A stretch of DNA of 32,988 nucleotides. It comes from Bacteroidales bacterium (GTDB taxonomy: Bacteria > Bacteroidota > Bacteroidia > Bacteroidales > Bacteroidaceae). The stretch spans positions 1 through 32,988 of the forward strand of contig JAUNIC010000012.1 of assembly GCA_030523615.1 (NCBI GenBank). The letters are read 5' to 3'. The notes under the pieces were generated by a model. It worked only from the letters and a program-made list of their open reading frames with translations, had not been told where the DNA came from and made no database searches. Both the position numbers and the translations under genes were made by a program. Below, piece by piece: positions 1-8,474 of this stretch. The stretch's first letter is position 1. Every line of letters begins with the position of its first letter.

Positions 1-34
1 AGCACAAACGCACAATAGCGGAAACGCTAAAACA

Positions 35-95
35 AAACGCACAGAAGCTGAAACGTTAGGAAATAAATCCTTTGTGTTTCAGCTTCTGTGCGTTT
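35..95 (-). terminator. Long perfect hairpin ending the ricT-gldH-porT-cargo block
   Basis: Arms 35-54 and 76-95 are a perfect 20-bp inverted repeat with a 21-nt loop. On the minus strand the second arm runs into a T-rich stretch (GTTTTGTTTTAG). It begins 38 bp after the stop of the minus-strand gene ending at 133, so it fits an intrinsic terminator. The loop contains a smaller dyad (AGGA...TCCT), and a further short hairpin with a GAAA loop lies at 16-29. Confidence 0.75.
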
Positions 96-132
96 AATGC
101 GTATTAAGATGTGGCGTCAGAATCGTTACGCC

Positions 133-1701
133 TTATCGCCAAGTCTTCTTGCCGGCCTCGACGGTGATGGTGGCGGGACGGCTCTCGTGACGACGAACGC
201 GGCGACCGCTGAGGTCGTAGGCGGGAACGGCGCCGGCAGCGCCAGCAGCAACAGAGGTGACGCCGGTGGTGCCGAGCGAGTGCCAACCGAAGGTCTCGGC
301 GAGAGTGGGAGCGGCTTCACCCGTGAGGAGGCGCAAGTTGGCGAAGGAGACGGTCACCTCGTCGAAAGCGCTAGAAACATAAGGCACAGCGAAGGTGAGC
401 GTAGCGTCAGTACCGTTGGCCTCGGGGGCCACGCTGACGTTGCTCATAGGAATGGTATAGGTCGAGCCGTCGGGGAAGGTGAGCAGGATGCCGTCTGCAC
501 GCACTACGTGGTAGTTGTAAACGTAGATGTTGACGTCTTCGTCCGTGACGAACTCTTCAATGTCGTTGTCGAAGTTGTCAAAGAATTCCCAACGGGGAAT
601 GCCGCGCAAATAAGAGTAAGGAAGGCTGTAGGTCCAGGAAGCAATGGTTCCGATGCCGGGAGAGAACATGTAGTCGCCGTTTTCATCGCATACGCCGCCG
701 GGGCGCAACATGATGCTGGGATACGTGCTGCCGCTGTCGATGAAGGATTTGGGAGTGAAGTTCTGGCCGCGGAGGTCGAAGACGATGTCATTGCCCTCGG
801 CCTTGCCCTGGAAGAACTTCTCGCCGGCATCGCCTGCCTCGGCATCGCCGTAGACGAGGGTGATGTAACCGGGATTGGTGGTGCTGACGGGACGGGTGAA
901 GGTCATACGGAAGAGGCCTTCTTCGTCGTCGTTGAGCCAGTAAGATTTGAAGGTGCGGTCGTCGAAATTGGTACTGACGAGCATGCCGGGACGCTCGGGA
1001 AGCTTATAGTGGAGCACGACGGTGCCGTCGTTGCCAGCCTTGATGGCGTCGGAGATGCAGGCGCAGACGTCGTTGAGCGTGATGGTGATGTCGGAGCCGG
1101 GCTTCTTGCCCTCATCGAGCCAACGCATGATGATATCCTTGATCTCGTAAAGAATGTAGAGGTTGCCGTAGCAGGAACCAAGCTGCACGGTGCTGCCGCC
1201 GCAGGTCATGGTGCCGCCGGAGGTCTGCACGGGCATGTTGAAAAAGAGTTCAAACTGTGCGCGGCCGGTGGGCACGAGGCGGGAGTTCTCTGCGGGGGAG
1301 CAGGTGTAGGTGAGCTGAGGCGCCTGCATCTCGAACCACACGGTGGTGGCGCTCATACAGAAGGAGCGGAAGAAGTAGATGACGTCGCCTTCCTTGACAT
1401 CAATGATGTAGCCCTGCATGCCGTCGTAGAAGGAGGCCTGATGGTCGAGAAGCTGCTGATGGGCAGCGTCGGCAAAGGGGAAAGGATAGTCGCTGGCGTA
1501 GCTCATGACGCGGAGCAGACCGCTCTCCTTGACGTGGAGGACAGCGGCAAAGCCTTGGTGTTCTACGGTTTTGTAACGGACGCCGAGAGACACTTCGCCA
1601 ATGTCGTAGACAGGGAATTCGATGGGCGTCTCTTCGTCCTGCGCGAAGGTAGGAACAGCGAAGAGCACGAAGGAAAAGATGAGAAGAAGGAAACGTTGCA
1701 T
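133..1701 (-). CDS. Secreted protein with Ig-like region and T9SS-type sorting tail
   Basis: This 522-residue protein has no enzyme family that I recognise. It starts with a clean signal peptide (MQRFLLLIFSFVLFAVPTFAQ, cleavage after about residue 21). The middle is all-beta in character. Segments such as 'SPAENSRLVPTGRAQFELFF' resemble Big_5-type bacterial Ig-like domains, which are common in Bacteroidetes surface proteins. The C-terminus contains 'AYDLSGRRVRR' followed by about 20 residues ending GKKTWR. This matches the short type A T9SS sorting tail of Prevotella-like proteins, although the usual 'GLYIV' strand is replaced by 'ATITV'. It is the last gene of the block that starts at ricT, 124 bp after the 1233-aa gene, and a strong hairpin follows it. 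The likely fate is export by Sec and then T9SS to the cell surface. The start codon is fixed by the signal peptide. Confidence 0.85.
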   Translation of the reverse strand: MQRFLLLIFSFVLFAVPTFAQDEETPIEFPVYDIGEVSLGVRYKTVEHQGFAAVLHVKESGLLRVMSYASDYPFPFADAAHQQLLDHQASFYDGMQGYIIDVKEGDVIYFFRSFCMSATTVWFEMQAPQLTYTCSPAENSRLVPTGRAQFELFFNMPVQTSGGTMTCGGSTVQLGSCYGNLYILYEIKDIIMRWLDEGKKPGSDITITLNDVCACISDAIKAGNDGTVVLHYKLPERPGMLVSTNFDDRTFKSYWLNDDEEGLFRMTFTRPVSTTNPGYITLVYGDAEAGDAGEKFFQGKAEGNDIVFDLRGQNFTPKSFIDSGSTYPSIMLRPGGVCDENGDYMFSPGIGTIASWTYSLPYSYLRGIPRWEFFDNFDNDIEEFVTDEDVNIYVYNYHVVRADGILLTFPDGSTYTIPMSNVSVAPEANGTDATLTFAVPYVSSAFDEVTVSFANLRLLTGEAAPTLAETFGWHSLGTTGVTSVAAGAAGAVPAYDLSGRRVRRHESRPATITVEAGKKTWR

Positions 1702-1793
1702 AATGTCTTTTTCAATAATTAGGATTCGGAATGCCTTGCAAAGGGCATTTGCGGAGTTTAGTATTGTGTTGAATGCAGAGGTTTATGAACCAA

Positions 1794-1811
1794 GCACGGA
1801 GGACGCCGTGC
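1794..1811 (-). other. Small inverted repeat between two cargo genes
   Basis: GCACGG (1794-1799) and CCGTGC (1806-1811) form a 6-bp stem just after the stop of the 1233-aa gene. On the minus strand it is followed by TTGGTT, which is a poor U-tract. It could weaken transcription into the next gene, but it is not a convincing terminator. The rest of the 124-bp gap shows no TANNTTTG promoter box. Confidence 0.3.
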
Positions 1812-1825
1812 AGCAGGTGCTGGTC

Positions 1826-4800
1826 TTACTTCACGAGAACCTTGCGGCCGCCGGAGATGTAGAGACCGGGCTGACGACGGGCGTCGACACGACGACCCTG
1901 AAGGTCATAGGCAGGAGCAGCGGGAGCAGGAGCAGCCGTAGCGGAATCGAGGCCTACGATGTAGTGGTTGGGAGTCATGACGCTACGGGCAGCGTTGATG
2001 ACGTGGCCATTGTCGGCGTTGATGAGCATGACAACCACCTTGGTGTAGTCGAGGCTGGAGTGGCCGTCGGTGCGGCGCACGAGGTTGGTGGGCAGCGGGC
2101 TGGTGATGGTAGCGCGCACGGTCTCACCGGCCTTCATGCTCTCGGGCAGCAGACCGCCGGTGCCGGCATAGGTGGCGCCGATGGGCAGACGTGCCACATC
2201 GTAGTGGATGAAGGGGCGCACAAACTGGCTGGCGTAGATGCCGCTGCCGGTCCACTCGCCGAAGAGGGGATCGCCCACGCTGGAGAAGTAGTTCTGCTGG
2301 TAGGCAGAGACGGCATCCTCGAGCACGACGGCGAAGAGGTTGAGATGGACGTTATCTGCGTCGAGAGCGTAGGTGACGTCGACGGGAATGCTGAACGTGC
2401 CAGCCTCCTCGTCAACCTGGACGCTGATTTCGACGTCAGCATCAGCGAGGGTGCTGAACTCGGTCTGTACGTAGTCGAGCCAAGTGTCGTGGGTGAGGTC
2501 GTTGGTGAACTGGTAGACGCCCGTCTCCGTATTCTGCCAAACGGGGAAGACGACTTCGCCGCTGCGGTTGACCTGTCCGCTGGGAGCGCCCACGATGTTG
2601 AGGTAGTCGGTGTAGCCGCCAAGGCCTGCGCCATAGGGGTCGCCGGGATAGGTGTGAATGCTGATGGGGATAATCTGGTCGCCGTAGAGGTTCTCCAGGT
2701 GCTCGAAGGCGATGATGCCGAGGGGGCAGTTGCCGCAGTCGAGACCCGTCATCTCCTCGATGACCACGTGCTTGGTGGGCGAGAAGGCGAGATCCTTGAT
2801 GCTGGCGTTGATGGTCTCGTGGTAAGTGTCGTTGACGGTGACGTCGATGCTGAAGGGCACCTCGCGGCCGATGGTGAGGGGCAGGGGTTCGAGGAACATG
2901 AACTGCATCTTGTCGCCCTTCTTGAGGATGACGTTGTTGGCCTCGAGCGTCTCAAGCTCTGTGCCTTCAGCGTCGCGAAGCACAAAGGAGAGGGTGTTGA
3001 AGGCTTCGGTGTCGCTGTTGGCGAGGAAGGTGCCGCTGATCATCTGCGAGGGACGGTTTACGACGGACTCGGGGACGTTGAGGGTGACGAGGAAGTTGAG
3101 GTTGCGCGTCACGCTGACGTTGTCGAGGAAGATGGCGCTCTCGTTATCGTTTTCGTTGACGAAGGCGATGTAGATGTGCTTGCCGGCAAAGGCGGGAAGA
3201 GCGAGGGTGTAATGCTGCCACTCGTCGAGCACGCCATCGTCGCTGGTGCCGAAGGGGAGCACCTCATCGAAAATGGTGACGCCCTCAGCCTTCATGCGCT
3301 CCATGATGGCGGGAGTGAGGGTGTTGATGACGTCGTTGCACTCCCACACCACAACCTTGAGGCGGTCCTGTGCGGCGGCGTGATAACGCTGTGCGTCGAA
3401 GTCGAGCTGGCAGAAATCATCGGGGATGTAAAGCTGGGGGACAACCATCCAGTCGTCGCTACGCTTGCTGTCGGAGCTGAGGGTGAACATGGAGTGTGCC
3501 GCAGCGAAGAAGTCGACGCTGGTGGTCGATTCGCGAACGGAGAAGTTCCAGGGGGTGTTGTCGGTGTCGAAACCTACGCTCATCATCTCCGCGCCGGGTA
3601 CGTTGTGGTCGCCCTCATAGAGGAGGAAGGTGGCGAGCGACTGTGCCATATTGTTGAAGTCGCACTTGAAGAGCGAAGCGTCGTCGGCAGTAATCTCGCG
3701 GACGTAGCGACCTTCGTACTCAAGGGTGTAGGCCTCGTTGGGACCGTAGCCCATGATATCGGTCACGCTGCCCTCGGGGAGGTCAACACGGTAGTGGCTG
3801 CCGCTGTAGAGGTACTGCGTGGAAGAGGGATAGAGATAGAGGAGGTCGCCCACGGCCGAGAGGTTGAGGGCGCAGAGGGGAGTCGTTCCGGTCTCGTCGA
3901 CGAGGGAGAGCGTAGCGCTCTTACCGCTTGCGACGGAGATGTTGGTGTCGAACTTCATCTGGATGGGCGACTCGGTATTGTCGATTTTGACGAGCGAACC
4001 CTTATTGATGGGATACACCTCGGTGACGTTGACGGGAGCGTTGGCGCGTCCGGTGTAGGAAATGTGGATTTCCTCGTTGGTCATCGTGGCGTCGTTGGCC
4101 AAGGCGAAGGTTCCTGCGGGAACGACCACTTCGTAGTTCTCGCCGGCGGTGAGGTTGACGGCGCGGAAGGAGATCTTGACGGAGGTGGGCACTTCGCCGA
4201 GTTCCATGAAGTTGGACAGACGCTTCACGCTGCCCTTGGAGTCGAGGAGGCTCACGCTGCTCATGTCGCCCACGACCTGCACCTTCTGGTTGAAGGTCAA
4301 GGTGACGTCGGTCATGCGGGGGAAGACACTGCCGGGTGCGGGCGATGCGGTGTAGGAGGTGAGCAGGTTGATGCCGCTGCAGATAGAGGCGAGGGGATCG
4401 GCAAACTCGATGACGGCGCTCTCGCCCATGGGGTCGGTGATGGAGAGCACGGTCTTGCCGTCGGCGCTCACAGCCGTGGCGGTACCAGTGCGCTCGAAGG
4501 TGTCGAGCAGATTGAAGTTGACGCCGTAGAGCTGCTCGGAGATGAGTTCGACGGGAATCCAGTTCTTGCCGTAGCGCACGGACCAGTCGCGCAGAGGGCT
4601 CGTCATGGGCGAAGAGCCGTAGATGGTGCCGTCGTCGCTGATGGCAAAGGCGTAGTACTCGCCCTCGCCGTCGTCGAGCACCTCATAACTGCCGGTGAGG
4701 ACGTTGAGACGGAATACGGAGTTGTACTGCGTCACGGCGCCATTGGGTTCGTCGCGGACAATGTAGGCCACGCCAGTGACCCACTCGCCGCTGGGCGACA

Positions 4801-5527
4801 TGGTGGGCGCGTCGATGAAGTATGTGTCGGGATAGAGAGGCTCCCAAGGGCCAAGATTGTCGGGCGTGAAACCGATGGTACGGTAGGTCTGGGTCTCCAC
4901 GTCGTAGACGAAGGAGCAGAGTTCGGCGGGCTCGAGATAGGCAAAGTCCATCGTCATGAGCACATAGCGGCCGTCCGCGCTGATGCCGATGTAGCGCATT
5001 TCGCCGCTGTTGGTGCCCAGCATGTTCTTCTTGGGCAGATTGGTGAGCTTCACCTCCTTATTGTTCTTGAGGTCCCACATCACACCCGTCTCGTAGTAGA
5101 GCGTCTCGTCGCTGAAGGTACCCACGGCGTAGCGGCCGTCGGGGGTCACAGCGTTGAACTTGCCGTTCGACCATCCTGCGGGCACGGAGATGGTGTGCCA
5201 CTTGCCGTCGGAGCGTGTCCAATAGGCGGGGCGACCGTTGTAGCTGCCGACGACGAGTGCGCCGTCGTCCGTCACGTCGTTGGCCACGGCAAAGCCAGGG
5301 AGGTCTTCGCACTTATCGGTAGCGACGTTGAAGAGGTGAGCTACAGTAGGACCGTCGCCGACCGAGGTGCTGGGATTGGCAACTACCCACTTGCCGTTGT
5401 TCGACATATTGACGCCGATGGCATTGTCGGCCATGTCGATGCGATGCACAATGGGCTGTTCGTCAGCCGCGGCAGTGACTGCGTAAGCGAAAGCTCCGAT
5501 GGCGCAGAGGTACTGGAGGGTTTTCAT
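1826..5527 (-). CDS. Large secreted protein: propeller-like N-terminus, Ig-like, cleaved-adhesin-like and Omp28-like regions, T9SS tail
   Basis: This is a 1233-residue multidomain exported protein. A signal peptide (MKTLQYLCAIGAFAYAVTAAA) is followed by about 350 residues of 'S.DG.y.vG.' repeats typical of propeller-like extracellular repeats. Two Big_5-type Ig-like segments follow, at about 388-500 and 505-610. Residues about 615-815 resemble the cleaved-adhesin / choice-of-anchor J fold ('DDWMVVPQLYIPDDFCQLDFD'). A thioredoxin-fold stretch, 'EEMTGLDCGNCPLG', has its Cys pair at C931 and C934 and is characteristic of Omp28-related outer-membrane proteins. The end, 'AYDLQGRRVDARRQPGLYI...RKVLVK', is a textbook Prevotella-type T9SS sorting tail. 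The CGNC motif suggests possible redox or disulfide chemistry, but many Omp28 proteins are uncharacterised. It starts 29 bp after porT, so co-transcription is likely. Exact function unknown. Confidence 0.88.
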   Translation of the reverse strand: MKTLQYLCAIGAFAYAVTAAADEQPIVHRIDMADNAIGVNMSNNGKWVVANPSTSVGDGPTVAHLFNVATDKCEDLPGFAVANDVTDDGALVVGSYNGRPAYWTRSDGKWHTISVPAGWSNGKFNAVTPDGRYAVGTFSDETLYYETGVMWDLKNNKEVKLTNLPKKNMLGTNSGEMRYIGISADGRYVLMTMDFAYLEPAELCSFVYDVETQTYRTIGFTPDNLGPWEPLYPDTYFIDAPTMSPSGEWVTGVAYIVRDEPNGAVTQYNSVFRLNVLTGSYEVLDDGEGEYYAFAISDDGTIYGSSPMTSPLRDWSVRYGKNWIPVELISEQLYGVNFNLLDTFERTGTATAVSADGKTVLSITDPMGESAVIEFADPLASICSGINLLTSYTASPAPGSVFPRMTDVTLTFNQKVQVVGDMSSVSLLDSKGSVKRLSNFMELGEVPTSVKISFRAVNLTAGENYEVVVPAGTFALANDATMTNEEIHISYTGRANAPVNVTEVYPINKGSLVKIDNTESPIQMKFDTNISVASGKSATLSLVDETGTTPLCALNLSAVGDLLYLYPSSTQYLYSGSHYRVDLPEGSVTDIMGYGPNEAYTLEYEGRYVREITADDASLFKCDFNNMAQSLATFLLYEGDHNVPGAEMMSVGFDTDNTPWNFSVRESTTSVDFFAAAHSMFTLSSDSKRSDDWMVVPQLYIPDDFCQLDFDAQRYHAAAQDRLKVVVWECNDVINTLTPAIMERMKAEGVTIFDEVLPFGTSDDGVLDEWQHYTLALPAFAGKHIYIAFVNENDNESAIFLDNVSVTRNLNFLVTLNVPESVVNRPSQMISGTFLANSDTEAFNTLSFVLRDAEGTELETLEANNVILKKGDKMQFMFLEPLPLTIGREVPFSIDVTVNDTYHETINASIKDLAFSPTKHVVIEEMTGLDCGNCPLGIIAFEHLENLYGDQIIPISIHTYPGDPYGAGLGGYTDYLNIVGAPSGQVNRSGEVVFPVWQNTETGVYQFTNDLTHDTWLDYVQTEFSTLADADVEISVQVDEEAGTFSIPVDVTYALDADNVHLNLFAVVLEDAVSAYQQNYFSSVGDPLFGEWTGSGIYASQFVRPFIHYDVARLPIGATYAGTGGLLPESMKAGETVRATITSPLPTNLVRRTDGHSSLDYTKVVVMLINADNGHVINAARSVMTPNHYIVGLDSATAAPAPAAPAYDLQGRRVDARRQPGLYISGGRKVLVK

Positions 5528-5556
5528 TATCGGTGATGGGGAAAGTGTGTGTTTGA

Positions 5557-6273
5557 TTATTCGAAATAGAGATTAAGGATGACCATGTTTGCCGAAGCGC
5601 GGTCAACGCTTTGTGTGAAGATGTACTGCGTAGGATCGGTGATGTCGTTGCGCTTCTTCTGCAGCACGTTGCCGAGGCCGAAGCAGAACTTGAGCTCGGG
5701 GATGAGCTTGAAGAAGGGCATATAGATGTCACAGCCCATGCCCACCTCGAGATAGGTTTGGAAGGGTTTGCAGCGGAGCTGTGTGTGCTTGGTGGCGGTG
5801 AGGTCGTACTGCGCGGTGGCACCGGCAAGGACGTAGGGGCGATAGTTGTTGAAGCGCGGGGCACCGAACTTGAAGTCGACGGGCACGGCGATGTAGGTGG
5901 ACTTCATGTCCTGGCTGGAGCGGCTGCCGTCGGCGATGTTGACGAACTGGATGTGCTTCGACCCGAAGTTGAGGCCCGGGTTGATACGCATGTCCATCCA
6001 CTTGTTGATCTTGAGGCTGCCGAGCACGCCGACGCTGAAGCCGAAGTTCTGGCGGTCGCACTCTGCCATCCACTGCTCGCCGGTCTCAGGATTGATGAGA
6101 CCGTTGTTCTGGAGCGAGAGGCCCTGGTCGTGCAGACCGACGTTGAAGCCGTAGTGCCAGCGGCGGGTGTCGATGAAGGGTTTGTTCATGATTTTCCGCT
6201 TTTGGGCATAGCCAGCCGCCCCGACCGTGAGGCCGAGGAGAAGGAGGAGTGTGTAGCGGAGGAATCGGAGCAT
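5557..6273 (-). CDS. porT: PorT family outer-membrane beta-barrel protein (T9SS)
   Basis: This 238-residue protein, close in length to Porphyromonas PorT, has a signal peptide ending near residue 23 (GAAGYAQ). The remainder is a small porin-like barrel of the PorT/OMP_b-brl family. It has alternating strands such as 'STYIAVPVDFKFGAPRFNNYRPYVLAGATAQYDL' and ends in a terminal aromatic strand, 'MVILNLYFE', suitable for BAM recognition. PorT is required for assembly or function of the type IX secretion system in Porphyromonas gingivalis; SprT is the Flavobacterium counterpart. It lies 14 bp after gldH, another gene linked to the T9SS/gliding set, and 29 bp before a gene with a T9SS tail, so the context supports the call. 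The symbol rests on sequence resemblance and neighbourhood. Confidence 0.85.
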   Translation of the reverse strand: MLRFLRYTLLLLLGLTVGAAGYAQKRKIMNKPFIDTRRWHYGFNVGLHDQGLSLQNNGLINPETGEQWMAECDRQNFGFSVGVLGSLKINKWMDMRINPGLNFGSKHIQFVNIADGSRSSQDMKSTYIAVPVDFKFGAPRFNNYRPYVLAGATAQYDLTATKHTQLRCKPFQTYLEVGMGCDIYMPFFKLIPELKFCFGLGNVLQKKRNDITDPTQYIFTQSVDRASANMVILNLYFE

Positions 6274-6287
6274 GATGTGTGGGGGTG

Positions 6288-7133
6288 CTATTGTTTGATG
6301 AGGGTGACACCAATGTCGGAAATGCCGGGAAGGCCTTCTTTGCGCATGATGTGGCGAACGACGATGTGGGCGGTTTGTCCCTCGAGCAGTTGGAGTTCGC
6401 CGACAGGCATGCGGTACTGGCGGACGGCGATGCCGGTCACGTCGTCGTCAGGAGCGTCGAAGGCGAAAGTCACGGTGTCGGCCGTTACGCGCAGACGGCG
6501 GTCACGGTCAATGCTGTCGTTGAGTCCGTCAAGGCGCCAGATGTCGGCCTGCAGCACGTCGAGGGCACGGATGAGCGAGTCGGTGACGTGGATGATGCTG
6601 TCGCGCGGCGAGAGGCGGGGTTTCTCGTGCTTGCCGCCCTTCTTGGGGTCGGGTTTGGGCTTCGGCTTGGGCTTGGGTTTGGGTTCGCTCTTGCCCTCGC
6701 GGCGAAGGTCGGCCTTGTGTTCCTTCTCGGCCTGCAGCTGAGCGCGGCGATTGACACCCACCTTGGCGTCGTTGGCGGCGATGAGCTGCTCGTCGGTAGC
6801 CATCTCAGCGCGACAGACGTCGATGAGGCTGTCGTTGGCGTGGTAGAGGCTGTCGGTGCGGGCGTCGTCGTCGCTGCTCCACAGCTGGCGCACCTCTATC
6901 AAAAGTTCGCGGAAGGGATAGCTGCGGACTTCAGTCGTACGCATTTCGAGCGCGAGGAGATAGGTGCCGTCTTCGGGGATGGGGCCTATGTCGAACTCCA
7001 GTTTGTCGTTGGCCTCCCACGCGGCGGTGTTGACGGGCAGATACTCCATGATGGTCTCGGTACGCTGACAGCTGGCCAGCCCTGCGAGGAGGACGCCGAA
7101 CAAGAGCAACAGAGCGGAGTTGAGTTTGGTCAT
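6288..7133 (-). CDS. gldH: GldH-type lipoprotein with a long lineage-specific insert
   Basis: This is a 281-residue lipoprotein. The signal peptide ends in the lipobox LASC with C22 as the lipidated residue. The N-terminal part (about 23-85, 'YLPVNTAAWEANDKLEFDI' and 'YPFRELLIEV') and the C-terminal part (about 218-281, ending 'GLPGISDIGVTLIKQ') match gliding-motility lipoprotein GldH. That family is usually about 150-170 residues. The excess is one insert of roughly 100-130 residues at about 86-215. It is highly charged, probably helical, and contains a Pro-Lys run at 151-161. The start overlaps the ricT stop by one base (TAATG), suggesting translational coupling, and porT follows after 14 bp. 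GldH is needed for gliding or stability of the GldK-N/T9SS machinery in Flavobacterium. In non-gliding Bacteroidales its role is presumed secretion-related. Confidence 0.85.
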   Translation of the reverse strand: MTKLNSALLLLFGVLLAGLASCQRTETIMEYLPVNTAAWEANDKLEFDIGPIPEDGTYLLALEMRTTEVRSYPFRELLIEVRQLWSSDDDARTDSLYHANDSLIDVCRAEMATDEQLIAANDAKVGVNRRAQLQAEKEHKADLRREGKSEPKPKPKPKPKPDPKKGGKHEKPRLSPRDSIIHVTDSLIRALDVLQADIWRLDGLNDSIDRDRRLRVTADTVTFAFDAPDDDVTGIAVRQYRMPVGELQLLEGQTAHIVVRHIMRKEGLPGISDIGVTLIKQ

Positions 7134-8263
7134 TATTCTGCTTTTTTGTTGCCGCCGCCCTTTTGGTTGCGATTGCGGTGGCGATTGTTGCGTTTCTTCT
7201 TCTTGGTCTTGTCGAAACGTGTGAGATCGTCCTGTTCAGCCAGGTCGACGGGCTTGGGAGGCTCCTCCTTCTTGCGGTCGTCGAGCTGAACGGGCTTCTC
7301 GCCGCGGCGGTTCATCTCGATGATCTCAAGAGCGCGTGCTGCGGTGATGGTCTCGAGGTTGGCGCCCATGCGATGGTCGGTGCTGTAGGTGATGATGCCC
7401 GCGAGGATGTCGGCCTTGAAGTAATAGTAAGTGGCGTCGAGCGTCTCGAGGTGGACGTTGCGCTCGGGCAGCTTCTTGTAGGCCTCGGTGTAGGTGTCGA
7501 GCTCGTAGTTGAGGCAGCACTTGAGCTTGGCACACTGGCCAGCGAGTTTCTGGGGGTTGGGGCTGATGTCCTGGAAGCGAGCGGCGCCGGTGTTGACGCT
7601 GGAGAAGTTCTTCATCCACGTTGCACAGCAGAGTTCGCGGCCGCAGGGGCCGATACCGCCGATGCGTCCGGCTTCCTGGCGTGCACCAATCTGGCGCATC
7701 TCGATGCGGACGTGGAAAGTGTCGGCAAGAACCTTGATGAGCTTGCGGAAGTCCACGCGAGCGTCGGCGATGTAGTAGAAGATGGCCTTGTTGCAGTCGC
7801 CCTGGTACTCCACGTCGCCGATCTTCATGTCGAGCTCGAGCTCCTTGGCTATCTGGCGGCTCTGGATCATGGTGGCGTTCTCGCGGCTCTTGGCCTCTTC
7901 CCACTTCTCGAGGTCGGCGGGGCGTGCCTTGCGGTACACGCGACGAATCTCGGTGCCGGGCTTGAGATTGGCCTTCTTCATCTGGAGGGGCACGAGGCTA
8001 CCGGTGAGGGTGACCACACCGATGTCGTGGCCGGGATTGGCCTCAACGGCCACGATGTCGCCCTTGACGAGGTCGAGGTGGTTGTCGTTGTGGAAGTAGC
8101 CCTTGCGGGTGTTCTTGAACTGCACTTCGACGAGGTCGGTCACCTCGTTGTTGCCGGGCACGTCGCTGAGGTAGTCGAACGTGTTGAGCTGATGGTCGCT
8201 GCGTCCGCAACCGGAGGCGGCGAATCCACGAAGGCAGGGGTCGGTCTGGAATGTATCTTGCAT
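7133..8263 (-). CDS. ricT: PSP1 domain protein, RicT-like
   Basis: This 376-residue cytoplasmic protein has a PSP1 domain (about 107-192, 'GDCNKAIFYYIADARVDFRKL'). It is followed by the conserved cysteine block 'GPCGRELCCATW' (C207, C212, C213) and 'CAKLKCCLNYE' (C244, C249, C250). In Bacillus, RicT (YaaT) works with RicA and RicF as an Fe-S complex that affects RNA maturation by RNase Y. The Bacteroidetes homologue is assumed to be related, but its target is unknown. The tail (about 310-376) is Lys/Arg/Asn-rich and ends KKKKRNNRHRNRNQ, possibly an RNA- or membrane-binding tail. I chose the ATG at 8263 over the upstream one at 8539. The earlier extension reads through a promoter (8337-8367) and the upstream gene, and its residues are not protein-like. 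It is the first gene of the block. Confidence 0.88.
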   Translation of the reverse strand: MQDTFQTDPCLRGFAASGCGRSDHQLNTFDYLSDVPGNNEVTDLVEVQFKNTRKGYFHNDNHLDLVKGDIVAVEANPGHDIGVVTLTGSLVPLQMKKANLKPGTEIRRVYRKARPADLEKWEEAKSRENATMIQSRQIAKELELDMKIGDVEYQGDCNKAIFYYIADARVDFRKLIKVLADTFHVRIEMRQIGARQEAGRIGGIGPCGRELCCATWMKNFSSVNTGAARFQDISPNPQKLAGQCAKLKCCLNYELDTYTEAYKKLPERNVHLETLDATYYYFKADILAGIITYSTDHRMGANLETITAARALEIIEMNRRGEKPVQLDDRKKEEPPKPVDLAEQDDLTRFDKTKKKKRNNRHRNRNQKGGGNKKAE

Positions 8264-8336
8264 AAGGGGGGTATGTGTGTACGTGAGACGCGCACGCGAA
8301 CAATAAAAAGTACGCGTAGGCGCGCAAAATAGGGTG

Positions 8337-8367
8337 CAAAGGTAGTCAAAAATTGCGAGATGACAAA
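8337..8367 (-). promoter_or_regulatory. Bacteroidetes-type promoter for ricT-gldH-porT
   Basis: On the minus strand TTTG (8364-8367) is followed after 19 nt by TACCTTTG (8337-8344), an exact match to the TTTG-N19-TANNTTTG consensus. It lies 74 nt upstream of the ricT ATG. This supports the downstream start for RicT and marks the beginning of the block. Confidence 0.75.
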
Positions 8368-8369
8368 GT

Positions 8370-8415
8370 TTCGGCAGGCTTTTAACTCTTTTTTTAGGGT
8401 CAAAAGCCTGCCGAA
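8370..8415 (-). terminator. Inverted repeat after the carbohydrate-binding protein gene
   Basis: Arms 8370-8383 and 8402-8415 are a perfect 14-bp inverted repeat (TTCGGCAGGCTTTT / AAAAGCCTGCCGAA) with an 18-nt loop that holds a run of seven Ts on the plus strand. It sits between the stop at 8475 and the ricT promoter, so it most likely ends the upstream transcript and insulates ricT. The arm abuts the promoter TTTG, so a regulatory role is also possible. Confidence 0.6.
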
Positions 8416-8474
8416 GCGTTGCGGGAGGACACAAAAGTGCCGCAAGAAGATGATGCTGAATGCAGTAGCATGCG

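Noticed and set aside
35..95. Terminal inverted repeats of an insertion sequence
   Set aside because: The arms are only 21 bp apart with no transposase, and the position after a stop codon fits a terminator.
88..1722. A 544-codon plus-strand frame opposite the 522-aa secreted protein
   Set aside because: Same antisense pattern. The minus-strand product has a signal peptide and a sorting tail.
1622..5536. A 1304-codon open frame on the plus strand opposite the 1233-aa secreted protein
   Set aside because: It mirrors the real gene exactly. Its translation is rich in Val, Gly, Glu, Asp and His with no domain, as expected from antisense reading of a GC3-rich gene. The minus frame has a signal peptide and recognisable domains.
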